A stretch of DNA of 64,000 bases from Chitinophaga sp. CF418 (GTDB taxonomy: Bacteria > Bacteroidota > Bacteroidia > Chitinophagales > Chitinophagaceae): the NCBI RefSeq assembly GCF_900142925.1, contig NZ_FRCN01000009.1:158494-222493 (forward strand), read 5' to 3'. Positions 1 through 10,374 of the stretch are shown here, one piece after another (position 1 is the first letter of the stretch; the number at the start of each line of letters is the position of its first letter). The notes below the pieces were generated by a model that was not told the DNA's origin, made no database searches, and saw only the letters and a list, made by a program, of their open reading frames with translations. The translations under genes and the position numbers were made by a program.

Positions 1-1338
1 GGGTTCTTTCTGAATTATGATGCAACTGCTACCGGTGCTGATGTCACCCTGCTGCATCAATATCCTTACGAAGAGGGTAACTATAAAACTTTGTCTTCCG
101 GTGCTACTGCCAACTTCATGCCTGTGTATGAAGATGAGGGTACGCTCTATATAGGATTGGAACAGGCTGTGCCGGGAACCAACGTAGCCTTGTTGTTCCA
201 GCTGGCGGAGTTTACTGCGAATCCAGATATCCGCAGGGCCGATATTCAATGGCATTATATGTCAGGTAATGAATGGAAAGCCCTGGAAAAAAATACACAG
301 ATCATCAGTGATACGACCAAAGAGATGCTGGTGTCGGGCATTGTAACCCTTGCACTGCCATGGGATGCGGATACGACTCATACCGTATTGCCTTCCGGCC
401 TGCACTGGTTACGTATCACCACACATCAGTATTCAGCGGCTGTATGCGAAGGTGTTGCTATCATGGCACAGGCAGCAGAGGCGGTGTTCCGCAGCCAGGA
501 GAATGATCCTGCACGTGTGAATACTGCATTGGCTGCACAGACTATCAGTGGCCTGGTTGTGCCTGATGCAATGATCACGAAGATTACCCAGCCCTATTCC
601 TCTTTCGGAGGACGGAAAGAAGAAACGGCTGATGAGTTCTATACCCGTGTCAGTGAACGTTTGCGCCACAAAGGAAGGGCCATCAATGTTTTTGACTACG
701 AGCGCATCATACTGGATGCATTTCCGGAGATATCCAAGATCAAATGCATTCCGCATAGTAAGATGTGCCGGGATGAACAGGGCAACATCACACAGTTACA
801 ATCGCCCGGATGGGTGACGCTGGCGGTGATTCCGCAGATAGATAATTATCCTGCAGACGAGCGCTTCAGTCCTAAAGTAAGCCGCATCATCCTGGAAAGG
901 GTCAGCGAATATCTGCGTACACGCACTTCAGTATTTGCAAAAGTGCAGGTCATCAACCCTGTATACCAGCAAATCAGCTTCAAGGGGAATATCCGTCTGA
1001 GAGCTGGCAGAGATGCCAATTTCTATCAGAAGAAACTGGTCAGCGAAGTACAGGCTTACCTGTCGCCCTGGATCAACAGCGGCTCACAGAATATCGTATT
1101 TGGCGGTACGCTTATGATGTCATCCGTATTACAGTTCATCGAAAATCGTGAGTACGTGGATTATGTCACTGACTTTACGATGTTCGTGAAAAGCGGAGGC
1201 GTTGAAGGGCCACCGGTAAAGGCTGTCACCGCTGATACGCCATGGTCTGTACTGATAGGCGGCGAACAAACTTATACAATCATTACTAACGATACCTGTA
1301 ACGGCAACAGTCAGCAAGCTGTATTCAGGATCAAATAA
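1..1338 (+). CDS. eCIS baseplate J/gp47-like protein (Afp11-like), 5' partial
   Basis: This is the C-terminal part of a baseplate component of a contractile injection system. The frame is open back to base 1, so the gene starts upstream of the window; the first in-window TTG (base 91) is not a credible start. The visible segment carries the stretch around residues ADEFYTRVSERLRHKGRAI followed by VFDYERIILDAFPEI, which is typical of Bacteroidota baseplate J-type proteins that contribute to the wedge around the spike. It ends 30 bases before the fibre gene and is the first of about ten co-oriented eCIS genes. Family assignment is by motif and context; the exact Afp number is inferred. Confidence 0.8.
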   Translation, partial: GFFLNYDATATGADVTLLHQYPYEEGNYKTLSSGATANFMPVYEDEGTLYIGLEQAVPGTNVALLFQLAEFTANPDIRRADIQWHYMSGNEWKALEKNTQIISDTTKEMLVSGIVTLALPWDADTTHTVLPSGLHWLRITTHQYSAAVCEGVAIMAQAAEAVFRSQENDPARVNTALAAQTISGLVVPDAMITKITQPYSSFGGRKEETADEFYTRVSERLRHKGRAINVFDYERIILDAFPEISKIKCIPHSKMCRDEQGNITQLQSPGWVTLAVIPQIDNYPADERFSPKVSRIILERVSEYLRTRTSVFAKVQVINPVYQQISFKGNIRLRAGRDANFYQKKLVSEVQAYLSPWINSGSQNIVFGGTLMMSSVLQFIENREYVDYVTDFTMFVKSGGVEGPPVKAVTADTPWSVLIGGEQTYTIITNDTCNGNSQQAVFRIK

Positions 1339-1368
1339 ATCATTCATAAAAAACTAAAAGATACTCCC

Positions 1369-3060
1369 ATGTCTATAACAACCAGAGCAGCGCTGAAAGC
1401 ACAATTTAAGACCGGCGCTATACCCACCTCGCAGGATTTCTTTAACCTGATAGACTCTACGCTGGTAAGAAGGGATGATGCTTTTTTCGGCAAATGGGCG
1501 GCTGGTATCTGCTATTACGAAGGCGATGTAGTGATCTACAACAATGCGTTGTATACCTGTACCCCCGCAGGCGATAAGCCTTGCGGCTGTGAAGGAAGTA
1601 CCGGTGATAATACAAAAGCAGATAAAAGCAAAGGACACTGCTCCACAGATAATCCGGAAATAGATTGTACCAACTGGAAAATGCTGGATATAGATGCTTC
1701 CGATGAAGATTGGGAGATCATCCGCAATGAAGATAAAGTGCCCATTATCATGTATGCCAAAGTGTTTGGCAAGATAGGCATGGGTACTGAAGATCCTAAA
1801 GCAAGGGTGCATATCCACGTGGATGAGCTGAAGGCGGATTTCCTCTTCAGCCCTGATAATGCACAGTCGCCTGAATTCGTGATCCAGCATGCCGCTGGTG
1901 ACAGTACACAATCATTGTCTGAAAAACTGGCGGATGATAAAGCTGTCTTTACGACTAATACTGAAGGATTCCTCTTCACCTCTATAGTACCGCCACCGGT
2001 ACCTTCAGATGGAGAAGAGAATGTACCTAAAGAGGTAACGTCTGCAAAGCCGGTGTTTATCACTACACCTGATGCCGGCGCCGCTGTAGGTATTGGCACT
2101 ACTGCTCCTGAAGCGGGTGTTGACATCTATAACCAGGGGTCTGCCCGTTTGTTACTGAATCCTGTACAGGCAGTAGTGCCACAGGCAGTCTGGATCCATA
2201 AAGCAGAGTATAATTATCAGAACTACCTGAATGTAACGCTGGACGAGCGAGTATCCAGTTTCACCACTAATGCACAGGATGGTTTTTATTTCCGCAAGGG
2301 ATTGGAAGAAAGCAAAAACTATCTGAAGAATATTGGCAAACCAGCATGCGAAACACTGGTATCCATCAAACAGGATGGCCGTGTGGGTATCGGAACAGAA
2401 ACGCCTGTTACGAATGTGGAGATCACCAAAGCCAATAGTGCGGGTGCTTTCCTGATGTGTCTCGACAATACCAATCCGGGTTTCAGTATCATCAATAACC
2501 GCCCTAACAATGAAAAGCGCAATTACATGCTGCTGGGTGCGGACAATGACTGGGGCGCATTTCTCACAGATGCTTCAAAAGGCTTTGTGTTTAAGAAAGG
2601 CGGTGAGTATGGCAATGGCAATGAACTGGAAATAAACCAGGGCGATGATCTTGTGACGATCTCCGCAGAAGGTAAGACTATCATTGGCGGCCTCACACCA
2701 ACGGGCTTTGACCTGAACGTAAAGGGCAAGGCGCGTGCCTTTGGTCTTTACCTGGATACAGATGTACGTAAGGTGAGCAATCCTGTGAAACTGGGCAATG
2801 TGATCGACAAGGTGAAGAAACTGAACCCCGTTACTTTCACTTTCAACCAGAAGGCGAATTGTCCTCCGGCTGAAGCACAGATAGGCTTCCTGCCACACCA
2901 GGTGGAAGAGTTCTTCCCTGAGCTGGTGAATACGGACGGCGATGGCACCCAGACGCTGGCATATGCCAATATGGTAGCAGTATTGACCAAGGCTATACAG
3001 GAACAGCAGGAAACGATCGCTGCATTGCAGAAACGCCTGGAAGCCCTGGAAGGTAAATAA
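1369..3060 (+). CDS. eCIS tail-fibre-like protein with C-terminal S74-type chaperone domain
   Basis: A 563-aa protein. The N-terminus (first ~110 residues) is small and Cys-containing, possibly the particle attachment part. The middle contains several repeats of a 'VGIGTETP / IGMGTEDP / VGIGTTAPE' turn, each followed by a beta-rich block, as in trimeric beta-helical fibres. The last ~100 residues (DVRKVSNPV... LNPVTFTFN... IGFLPHQVEEFFPELV... YANMVAVLTKAIQEQQ) match the intramolecular chaperone of endosialidase family (peptidase S74), which folds trimeric fibres. The usual Ser of the self-cleavage dyad is replaced (TDVRKV rather than SDxRxK), so autocleavage may not occur. Likely receptor-binding or surface fibre of the particle. 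Confidence 0.8.
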   Translation: MSITTRAALKAQFKTGAIPTSQDFFNLIDSTLVRRDDAFFGKWAAGICYYEGDVVIYNNALYTCTPAGDKPCGCEGSTGDNTKADKSKGHCSTDNPEIDCTNWKMLDIDASDEDWEIIRNEDKVPIIMYAKVFGKIGMGTEDPKARVHIHVDELKADFLFSPDNAQSPEFVIQHAAGDSTQSLSEKLADDKAVFTTNTEGFLFTSIVPPPVPSDGEENVPKEVTSAKPVFITTPDAGAAVGIGTTAPEAGVDIYNQGSARLLLNPVQAVVPQAVWIHKAEYNYQNYLNVTLDERVSSFTTNAQDGFYFRKGLEESKNYLKNIGKPACETLVSIKQDGRVGIGTETPVTNVEITKANSAGAFLMCLDNTNPGFSIINNRPNNEKRNYMLLGADNDWGAFLTDASKGFVFKKGGEYGNGNELEINQGDDLVTISAEGKTIIGGLTPTGFDLNVKGKARAFGLYLDTDVRKVSNPVKLGNVIDKVKKLNPVTFTFNQKANCPPAEAQIGFLPHQVEEFFPELVNTDGDGTQTLAYANMVAVLTKAIQEQQETIAALQKRLEALEGK

Positions 3061-3123
3061 ACAGGTCCTGATCACCGATACATTATACCATCCCTGGTTC
3101 GCACCGGGGGCTACAAACACGGA

Positions 3124-3139
3124 GCCCGCTGCGGCGGGC
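3124..3139 (+). promoter_or_regulatory. GC-rich hairpin in the 98-bp gap before the giant baseplate gene
   Basis: Six-base arms GCCCGC and GCGGGC around a four-base loop, with no T-run following, so it is not a standard intrinsic terminator. It lies about 20 bases upstream of the ATG at 3159, in the longest coding gap between consecutive eCIS genes upstream of the decayed segment at 22896. It could act in mRNA stability or processing or limit translation of the next gene; this is inference. Confidence 0.4.
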
Positions 3140-3158
3140 CGATAAGCACTATCTTAAA

Positions 3159-6100
3159 ATGCCTGATCTCAAATATATAACTACAGATAAAGACAGCGGG
3201 TTCCCGGAATACCTGGACTTCGCCACGCTGCGCAAACTGGGCATTCAGCATGTTGCGGATCTTTCAGGCAAGATATGGACAGACCACAACCTGCACGATC
3301 CCGGCATCACGATGCTGGAGGCCCTGTGTTACGTGCTGACGGATCTGGACTATCGTACCAAACTTTCTTTTAAAGACCTCGTTGCCGCTTCTGCAGGGGC
3401 CGGGGAAGATAACTTTTATACCGCTGCACAGATCCTGGGAAATAATCCCCTGACCATTGCAGATATCCGCCGCATGCTCATCGATATCAAAGGCGTACGT
3501 AATGCGTGGTTGTCGCCCATCAACGAGACGGAAACAGAAGAGGCTTACTCCCTGACCTACGACTGCAATACCGGCGATCTTGATAATACCCGGCTGTCAG
3601 AAGGCCTTTCATCCATACCCCTGAAAGGACTATATCGTGTATACATCGAACCCGATGATGTGTATGCTGCAGCTTATGAGAAGGATGCCTGCGGCAATGA
3701 CGTGTTCCCTATGGACACCGTATTATCGGAGATAGACACACGTCTGCATGCACATCGTAATCTCTGTGAAGACTTTCCTGATATTGTAGTGCTGGAGAAA
3801 GAGCCTATCAGTCTTTGTCTGCATATTGAACTGGCGGCGAATTATGATCCCGATGACGTGCTGTTGAATATTTACAGCAGCATACAGGATTTCCTGTCGC
3901 CCGCGCCTGTTTTCTACAGTCTGCAACAGCTGCTGGATAAGGGCAGAAGCATGGAAGAGATCTTCGAGGGACGTCCTTATGATTTTATCAAAGATGAACC
4001 GTTACAACAGAATGGTTTCATCGATGTGCAGGAACTGGAAGGTCTGGAAAGGATGACGGAGCTGCATGCTTCAGATCTTTACCGTATTATCATGAAGGTG
4101 CCCGGTGTGGCAGGTGTAACCCGCCTGCTGATGAGCAGCTCAGATGAAGACGGGTATGCCATGACAGATATAAATGGTAATCCTATCAAACAGGAAGGGG
4201 AAGAATGGTGCCTACACCTGACAAAGGACCATCGTCCTGTATTGTCTCCCGAGACTTCTAACGTGATCTTCTTCCGCAATAAACTGCCGTTTAATGCAAA
4301 TAAGGAAGTCGTAAACCAACGATATAAGAAAACTATTTCCGACTATAATAAATTCCCCAAGCAAAGGGAAGCGCTGGACACTGTTGTGCCAAAGGGCCGT
4401 CAGTTAGACCTCGCGCAATATACTTCCGTTCAGTATGAATTTCCGAAGGTTTACCTGATCGGTAAGAACGAGGTGCCGGGCGATGCAACTGCCGCCAGGA
4501 AGGCGCAGGCATTACAGCTGCAGGCTTATCTCTTGTTCTTCGACAGGTTACTGGCTGACTATTTTTCTCAGTTGTCAAGTATACGGAAGCTGTTCTCACT
4601 GCGCCCTGCACCAGAAGGAGGTGAGCATACTTATTTCCCGGCTGATATCAGCGGTATTCCACAGCTGCCATCCCTGTTGCGTTATAAGAAACAGCTGCCG
4701 CAGAATACAACGGGCACTTCGTATAACGGTATGCAGCTGGCGTATGAGCCGGATGCTTCCGGTACTGAGCGTAAGGTGTACAGCTCTATGTACCTGCGTG
4801 ATGAAATGATCCGCCGTATTATCAGCGAGTGCACCAACAATAGTGTAATACGTGTTATACAGCAAAGGGAAGATGACAGTAACTGGTACTTTCAGCTGAC
4901 AGATGCTGCTAATAATGTATTGCTGGAAAGCACTGTTTCCTTCAGTACAAGAATAGCAGCAGAGCAGGCCGCACTGGATGTAGTATTCCTGGCTACGCTC
5001 TCTGGCAGTTACAGCCGTAACAACAACCGTAAGGATGATATTTACAGTTTCGACCTGGTGTATAATGATGCGGGAGATACAGAAATGCTCACTGCATTGT
5101 ACGAAACTTCAGATCAATACAATGAAAGAAAGGAGCGGTTCCTGAATCATCTGCTGGCAAGGTTTTCTGAAGACTTTACTGATTATGCACTGATGATGTA
5201 TAATCTGAGTGGTAAGAAGAATGACCCTGCACGTAATATTGCAGACAAGGCAGCGTTCCTGTCTGCTTACCCCGAGACCAGCGCCAACCGCGCCCTCGCA
5301 TTTGATTATAAGCATCCTGATGAAGGTTTTCCGGTATGTGGACTGGAAAAGAGAGTGGCTGGGCTGATGGGGATACGGCAATCTCCTTCCGCCTCACTGA
5401 ATAATTTTGATCTTGTTAATGCTGAAAAACAGACAAGTTTCTTTTGTACCATCCCTGGTCAGACCACTCCTTTATTTGTAAGTGAGAGCCTGCACAGTAA
5501 AGAAAATATTGACCGCGTCTTCAAAGATTTCCTGGCGCTTGGTAAAGTAAAGGCAAATTACAGACCTTACGGATGTCCGGGAGAAGGCGTGTTTGGTTTC
5601 TATATACAGTCTCCGCTGACTGCGGATGAATGGATTGCTGCCAAGTATTCTTTTGAGTATACGACCGAAGAAGAAAGAGACGCGGTAATGGAATGGTTCG
5701 TGCAATTCTTCAACGATAATGGACAGTACAAGGTGTACCCGCAAACACAGGAAGGATACCATTTCCTGTTGCCGGACGATTACGGTAAGACACTGCTGAA
5801 AAGCAAACAAGGTTTTGAAACAAACGAAATAGCTCTTTCACACGGATATGACTGCCTGGAGATATTACAGGATGACAATGCCTGGGAAATAGAACCAGAG
5901 ATGGCTGCGGGTAATTACAGGATCGTTATTGTGCATAACAATGTACAGATCGCGTATCATCCGCAGGCATATGGCACGGAGGAAGCTGCGCAGCAGAAGA
6001 TGAAAGAACTGCAGGAGTACTTCCGTAAGCATTACCTGGTATACCAGCGTGAAGCGTCTGAGTTGTACAACTGGCTGATGACCAATGAGGGGCAGCCTGT

Positions 6101-9100
6101 ATGGCAGGGTATGATCCCTTTTAAAGATAAAGCGCAACTGCCCGTGGCTTTTGTGCAGTTTGTAGAACTGGCTGCCAATGTAGATAACTACCTTGTAGTA
6201 CACAGGGGAGGCGGCCGCTTTGATCTGGAGGTGGTCCGTAAGGAGGCTGGTGAAGAAGAGGGCACGCAGGGCATTACCGTGATGTCTGTGCATATGTCTG
6301 ATTTCCCTACGGGAGATGCTGCACGGCTGGCACGGGATAAATATGTGAACCTGTTCAGCCGTCTGTGGCTGACGGTAAGCGGTGCAGTAACTACTGTATC
6401 TGCTGCTATCTATCATTTTAAAGATCTTGAATGTCAGGCAGGCCTGCCTGAGATCCTGCTGAGCACAGCCCGCCCTGTTCCTGACGGAGCAGCCGTGGCA
6501 CAGGCAACCCGCAACGTCATCCGTCATGCCAGTGATCCGCAGCGGGTAACTATTTATACATTGGATAATTGCCGGTATGTGGTGCAGGTGCATGATGATG
6601 CCGGACAATTACTCGCAGAAAGTCCTGAAACAAGCGATCATGCCACTGCTGCGAAGTTGCTGGAAAGAATATTGATAAAAGCAGCACAGGATTCACTTTG
6701 GGTGGAGAAAGGCGACGCGGTAAATGCTTACGGATTCCTCTGGGAAGATGAAAAGAGCAGTACTCCCCTGTTGCAGAGCATTCCTGTATGGGATAGCCAG
6801 GAGGCTGCCGCAACTGCTTTCCTTGGTTGGGTACTGACTGCAAAAGCAGAAGATGTACAGGCAGATCAGTGGCCTGGAAGCGGATATGGTTATCTCGCTT
6901 TTACGAAAGACGGAGCGCCTTTTGCCAAACAAGGCAAATGGTATTCTTCAGGAGAGGAAAGAGATGCCGTACTGCTATTGCTGCGTCAGCAGGTGACTGC
7001 TTTACAGGAAAGCACCGGATGGTCTGCCAGGACCCTGTATCGTTATTATTTTAAGATCAGCGATAGTGAAGGTCTGTTGTTACAGGAACCGCATTTCTAT
7101 AACAGTTATGACGAGGTACGTACTGCTTTTTATAACACGGTGAAGTTTGGTAAGCAGCGGTTATACTACATAAAGACATGCCTCGAAGCCTGTACTTACA
7201 GTTTTAAGATCATTAGCGACAAAAAAGATGTACTGGCGGTACATCCATTCGAATATACCACTACAGAGGCCAGGGACGCAGCAATAGAGCGTACGCTCCG
7301 CTTCCTGCAGGACCATGGTCAGACAGTGACTGAAGTGAAGCTTACAGGCGCCTGGCGTTACAGCTGGCAATGGCTGTCCTGTTGTTGCTGGCATCCTGAA
7401 ACTGCGCTGGAAGGTCTGGATGAGAAGCCGGAGCAGAAAGAGGCAGAAGATGCATTGACATATATACTTGATAAACTGGCGCCTACAGTAAGTAACTACA
7501 AGGTGTTCAAGGAAGAAGGCGGTTACCGTGTTTATCTCCTGGATGGAGATAACAAAGTAGCGGTGCATCCTCACCTGTATGATAGCGAGTTCGAAGGAGA
7601 AGAAGCAGGTAAAAGGCTTGCGAAATGGGCCGGATTTAAACTGAACCTGTTAACGTCATATGCAAAGGAAGAAGATGTGCGCACGGACCTGTATCAGAGC
7701 GGTGGTAAAAATGCCGTGATCGGCTATCGTTTATGGGATCGTGATTACCGTATAGCACGTTATTGTCCGCAGTTTGATTCCGCCGCAGAAAGAACACAGA
7801 CTGTCCTTGCATTACTGCAACGTTATCATCGCAAGCTGCCGGGATACACAGTATTGGAGAAAGGTACATCTGTAGTGACGGGAGAGAATGGCCGGTATTA
7901 CTACCAGTTACGCCGCAATGACCTCCTGCTCTGGCAGAGTATCACCGCTTATGCTACAGCAGATGCTGCCATCGCAGCATTTCAGACTGAGAGCTGGGAT
8001 CTGTTACAGCGTTCACTGTCGATTGAAAATTACAGTGCCTGGACAGCCGCTACGGAAGATCTTTATCTGAATGATGATAAGGGGCAGCCCCTGGCCGTGG
8101 CTAAGATCACACCAGGCAGTTATGAGGCTTATACGGCTGCGATCCAGGCAAGGCGGCAATTTGCGCGCAGGCATGGTATATACCGTAAAGAGGATGGATC
8201 CTTCGCATTCCATATCTACAATACAAAAACAAATACCTACGAGTGGGAGAGCATTCACACTTATCCCGATCCGGATGCAGCTATGGCTGATCTGCTGGAG
8301 TTCCTGCAGCTGCTGTTGTTCCGCGGGAACTACTGCCTGGATAATGAAACCGTAGGTTGTTATTATACCCTCAACCTGGGTAAGGTGCTGCTGGACATTC
8401 AACATGTGACAAAGAAGTGTGTGGGAGAAAAAGAAGATGTGAGTGAACAGGATGCATGGGACAGGTTACAGACATTCCTCGACAATCTTGATCCTGACAA
8501 TAAGAACTTCTTCCCTTATACTGACTATGCTGCCGGTTGCCGTTATGCTTTCCGTATGGTGGATGATAATGTATATCGCGTGGCGCAGCATACGGGCTGG
8601 TACCAGGGTATGGAAAGAAGAGAGGAAGTACGTATGGAGCTGCAGGCAGATATTTACTGTAAGAGAAGGCTCTACGGCTGGTTTGTAAACCCGGATGAAA
8701 AAGGAAATACAGACCCGCGTGTACTGGATTGGTATTTTGATCAACCGGAAAAGATCAATTTCTCCCAGTTGTGGATGAGCTATAAGGAAATTCCTTCTTT
8801 CGCGAATCTCTGGAAATCTGCAGCGGAAGGAGGAGAAGGCGAAGAGGAGGTATCTACGGTCAGGCTGTATTACTACCAGTTGTTTGGCAAAGATAATAAG
8901 GTGATGTGGCAGACGGTGACCCGTTATAATTCTCCGGCGCTGGCAGAGAAAGCAGAGCAGTATTTCTATGTCTACCTGCTGGAAATGGCGAGGTCTGAGG
9001 CTTCGTATTATTACGAGCAGATGCCGGCTTGTGAGAACGCCTATACCCTTTATCTGAAAGATATGGATGGAAAGATCATTGCCGTAGCGCCTGAGGTGAT

Positions 9101-10349
9101 ATGCGGTGAAGATATAGAGAATGACCGCGCTACCCGCATCTTTAATGCCATGATGTTCCCTGTTGTGGAAAGTGGTAAAGGGTATGCTTTTGAGATCAAC
9201 AATATAGAGCAGCTGCTGGTGGGCAATAAGATCAGTTACGACTATACCACTATCTGGGAGTCAACACATGTCTATGATACGCCGGAAGAAGCTAAAACAG
9301 CGCTGGGAGATGCTACCGGGCTGCTGCTGGACCTGCGTAATTATCAGCGTGGGGACGAAGATGCCTGTGGTCCTTTTGGTATTACACTGGTCAATCCGGA
9401 AGGAATACAGGCGGAACATCCGCTTTCTTATACAAGCATCTCTGCGCGTAATGCAGCAATGGAGCATGTAGAAACCGTAATCAGCGCTGAAGGGCTGCAT
9501 CTGCTGGAACATATCCTGATGCGTCCGCGCGGACAGCAGCAGTCTTATGAAGCATTACAGCTGCAGCTGAACTGGTCTCCGCGGGAGAGGAATACCCCGT
9601 ATGTGTTGCGTATTATCAGTGAATCTGTGTTTGCAAATGCCACTGCTTATACTGATGCGTTGAAGAAAGCCGCTGACGATGATAAAGTGTTTGTTGACAG
9701 ACAGGTTTCCACCATGACGATTTCCTGGTACAGGAAGGATGAGAAGATTGCTGCAGTTTCGCTGGAAGCAACGGAAGAGATGATCAATCTGCTGAGTGAT
9801 CTGACGTTTGTGCGTTCGGAAATGAAGACGCTGCTGGAGAGTGCATCCGGAGATAAAGTCAGTACGGTGGTGATCCCGATCGTATGCAAAACGGAAGATG
9901 CGCTCCTGCCTGTATGCAATGATGTATGTCTTTGCTGTGATGACGGGGAAGAAATAGACGAGGAAAACGCCGCGTTCTGTGACCGTACTTTCCTGGCAGA
10001 TCCCTATTCTTTCTGGTCTACCGTTGTTTTGCCGGCATGGCCGCAACGTTTCCGGCTGGCCCGCTTCAGGCAATTCTTTGAGGATACCCTTCGCAGGGAA
10101 GCTCCATCGCATATACGGCTTAACATTGTCTGGATAAGCCCGCAGCAGATGCTGCAGTTTGAAAAGGCCTGGAAGCAATGGCTGGGTGCAATGTCCAGGG
10201 AAGAGAGCTGCGATTATGATGATAGTCTGCAGGCATTGAATAAAATATTAAGAGAACTTAAAAATGTATATCCGGCTGCATACCTGTATGATGATGAGGG
10301 AGGAGATGATAAACCATTGATCATACTTGACGAGGCAATGCTTGGATAA
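3159..10349 (+). CDS. Giant Afp12-like eCIS baseplate protein with ~17 internal modules
   Basis: A 2396-aa protein. The N-terminus (about residues 30-75) has WTDHNLHDPGITMLEALCY, the hallmark WTDHN-DPG-T-LE segment of putative baseplate assembly/Afp12-type proteins. The C-terminus has LHLLEHILMRPR (~2096) and DPYSFWSTVVLPAWPQRF...RREAPSHIRLNIVWI, both typical of the Bacteroidota eCIS version. Between about residues 570 and 2110 a module of 50-110 residues recurs about 17 times: Tyr/Phe-rich strand, short polar turn, 'vaxHPxxY' or 'WxSxxxY' strand, then 'tta-Ar-Aa' helix. This resembles the YegP/DUF1508 fold (see findings). The insertion makes it far longer than ordinary family members and could project from the baseplate. 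Confidence 0.8.
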   Translation: MPDLKYITTDKDSGFPEYLDFATLRKLGIQHVADLSGKIWTDHNLHDPGITMLEALCYVLTDLDYRTKLSFKDLVAASAGAGEDNFYTAAQILGNNPLTIADIRRMLIDIKGVRNAWLSPINETETEEAYSLTYDCNTGDLDNTRLSEGLSSIPLKGLYRVYIEPDDVYAAAYEKDACGNDVFPMDTVLSEIDTRLHAHRNLCEDFPDIVVLEKEPISLCLHIELAANYDPDDVLLNIYSSIQDFLSPAPVFYSLQQLLDKGRSMEEIFEGRPYDFIKDEPLQQNGFIDVQELEGLERMTELHASDLYRIIMKVPGVAGVTRLLMSSSDEDGYAMTDINGNPIKQEGEEWCLHLTKDHRPVLSPETSNVIFFRNKLPFNANKEVVNQRYKKTISDYNKFPKQREALDTVVPKGRQLDLAQYTSVQYEFPKVYLIGKNEVPGDATAARKAQALQLQAYLLFFDRLLADYFSQLSSIRKLFSLRPAPEGGEHTYFPADISGIPQLPSLLRYKKQLPQNTTGTSYNGMQLAYEPDASGTERKVYSSMYLRDEMIRRIISECTNNSVIRVIQQREDDSNWYFQLTDAANNVLLESTVSFSTRIAAEQAALDVVFLATLSGSYSRNNNRKDDIYSFDLVYNDAGDTEMLTALYETSDQYNERKERFLNHLLARFSEDFTDYALMMYNLSGKKNDPARNIADKAAFLSAYPETSANRALAFDYKHPDEGFPVCGLEKRVAGLMGIRQSPSASLNNFDLVNAEKQTSFFCTIPGQTTPLFVSESLHSKENIDRVFKDFLALGKVKANYRPYGCPGEGVFGFYIQSPLTADEWIAAKYSFEYTTEEERDAVMEWFVQFFNDNGQYKVYPQTQEGYHFLLPDDYGKTLLKSKQGFETNEIALSHGYDCLEILQDDNAWEIEPEMAAGNYRIVIVHNNVQIAYHPQAYGTEEAAQQKMKELQEYFRKHYLVYQREASELYNWLMTNEGQPVWQGMIPFKDKAQLPVAFVQFVELAANVDNYLVVHRGGGRFDLEVVRKEAGEEEGTQGITVMSVHMSDFPTGDAARLARDKYVNLFSRLWLTVSGAVTTVSAAIYHFKDLECQAGLPEILLSTARPVPDGAAVAQATRNVIRHASDPQRVTIYTLDNCRYVVQVHDDAGQLLAESPETSDHATAAKLLERILIKAAQDSLWVEKGDAVNAYGFLWEDEKSSTPLLQSIPVWDSQEAAATAFLGWVLTAKAEDVQADQWPGSGYGYLAFTKDGAPFAKQGKWYSSGEERDAVLLLLRQQVTALQESTGWSARTLYRYYFKISDSEGLLLQEPHFYNSYDEVRTAFYNTVKFGKQRLYYIKTCLEACTYSFKIISDKKDVLAVHPFEYTTTEARDAAIERTLRFLQDHGQTVTEVKLTGAWRYSWQWLSCCCWHPETALEGLDEKPEQKEAEDALTYILDKLAPTVSNYKVFKEEGGYRVYLLDGDNKVAVHPHLYDSEFEGEEAGKRLAKWAGFKLNLLTSYAKEEDVRTDLYQSGGKNAVIGYRLWDRDYRIARYCPQFDSAAERTQTVLALLQRYHRKLPGYTVLEKGTSVVTGENGRYYYQLRRNDLLLWQSITAYATADAAIAAFQTESWDLLQRSLSIENYSAWTAATEDLYLNDDKGQPLAVAKITPGSYEAYTAAIQARRQFARRHGIYRKEDGSFAFHIYNTKTNTYEWESIHTYPDPDAAMADLLEFLQLLLFRGNYCLDNETVGCYYTLNLGKVLLDIQHVTKKCVGEKEDVSEQDAWDRLQTFLDNLDPDNKNFFPYTDYAAGCRYAFRMVDDNVYRVAQHTGWYQGMERREEVRMELQADIYCKRRLYGWFVNPDEKGNTDPRVLDWYFDQPEKINFSQLWMSYKEIPSFANLWKSAAEGGEGEEEVSTVRLYYYQLFGKDNKVMWQTVTRYNSPALAEKAEQYFYVYLLEMARSEASYYYEQMPACENAYTLYLKDMDGKIIAVAPEVICGEDIENDRATRIFNAMMFPVVESGKGYAFEINNIEQLLVGNKISYDYTTIWESTHVYDTPEEAKTALGDATGLLLDLRNYQRGDEDACGPFGITLVNPEGIQAEHPLSYTSISARNAAMEHVETVISAEGLHLLEHILMRPRGQQQSYEALQLQLNWSPRERNTPYVLRIISESVFANATAYTDALKKAADDDKVFVDRQVSTMTISWYRKDEKIAAVSLEATEEMINLLSDLTFVRSEMKTLLESASGDKVSTVVIPIVCKTEDALLPVCNDVCLCCDDGEEIDEENAAFCDRTFLADPYSFWSTVVLPAWPQRFRLARFRQFFEDTLRREAPSHIRLNIVWISPQQMLQFEKAWKQWLGAMSREESCDYDDSLQALNKILRELKNVYPAAYLYDDEGGDDKPLIILDEAMLG

Positions 10350-10374
10350 TGTCAAATAAATAAATTATTCAGAA

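Noticed and set aside
433..756. Antisense frames within the baseplate J and fibre genes
   Set aside because: Overlap confidently assigned + strand genes and have composition typical of antisense readings.
5865..6608. 247-aa open frame on the - strand inside the giant baseplate gene
   Set aside because: Fully inside a coherent + strand gene with known motifs; antisense frames of this length are common in the codon usage seen here, and the product has no recognisable features.
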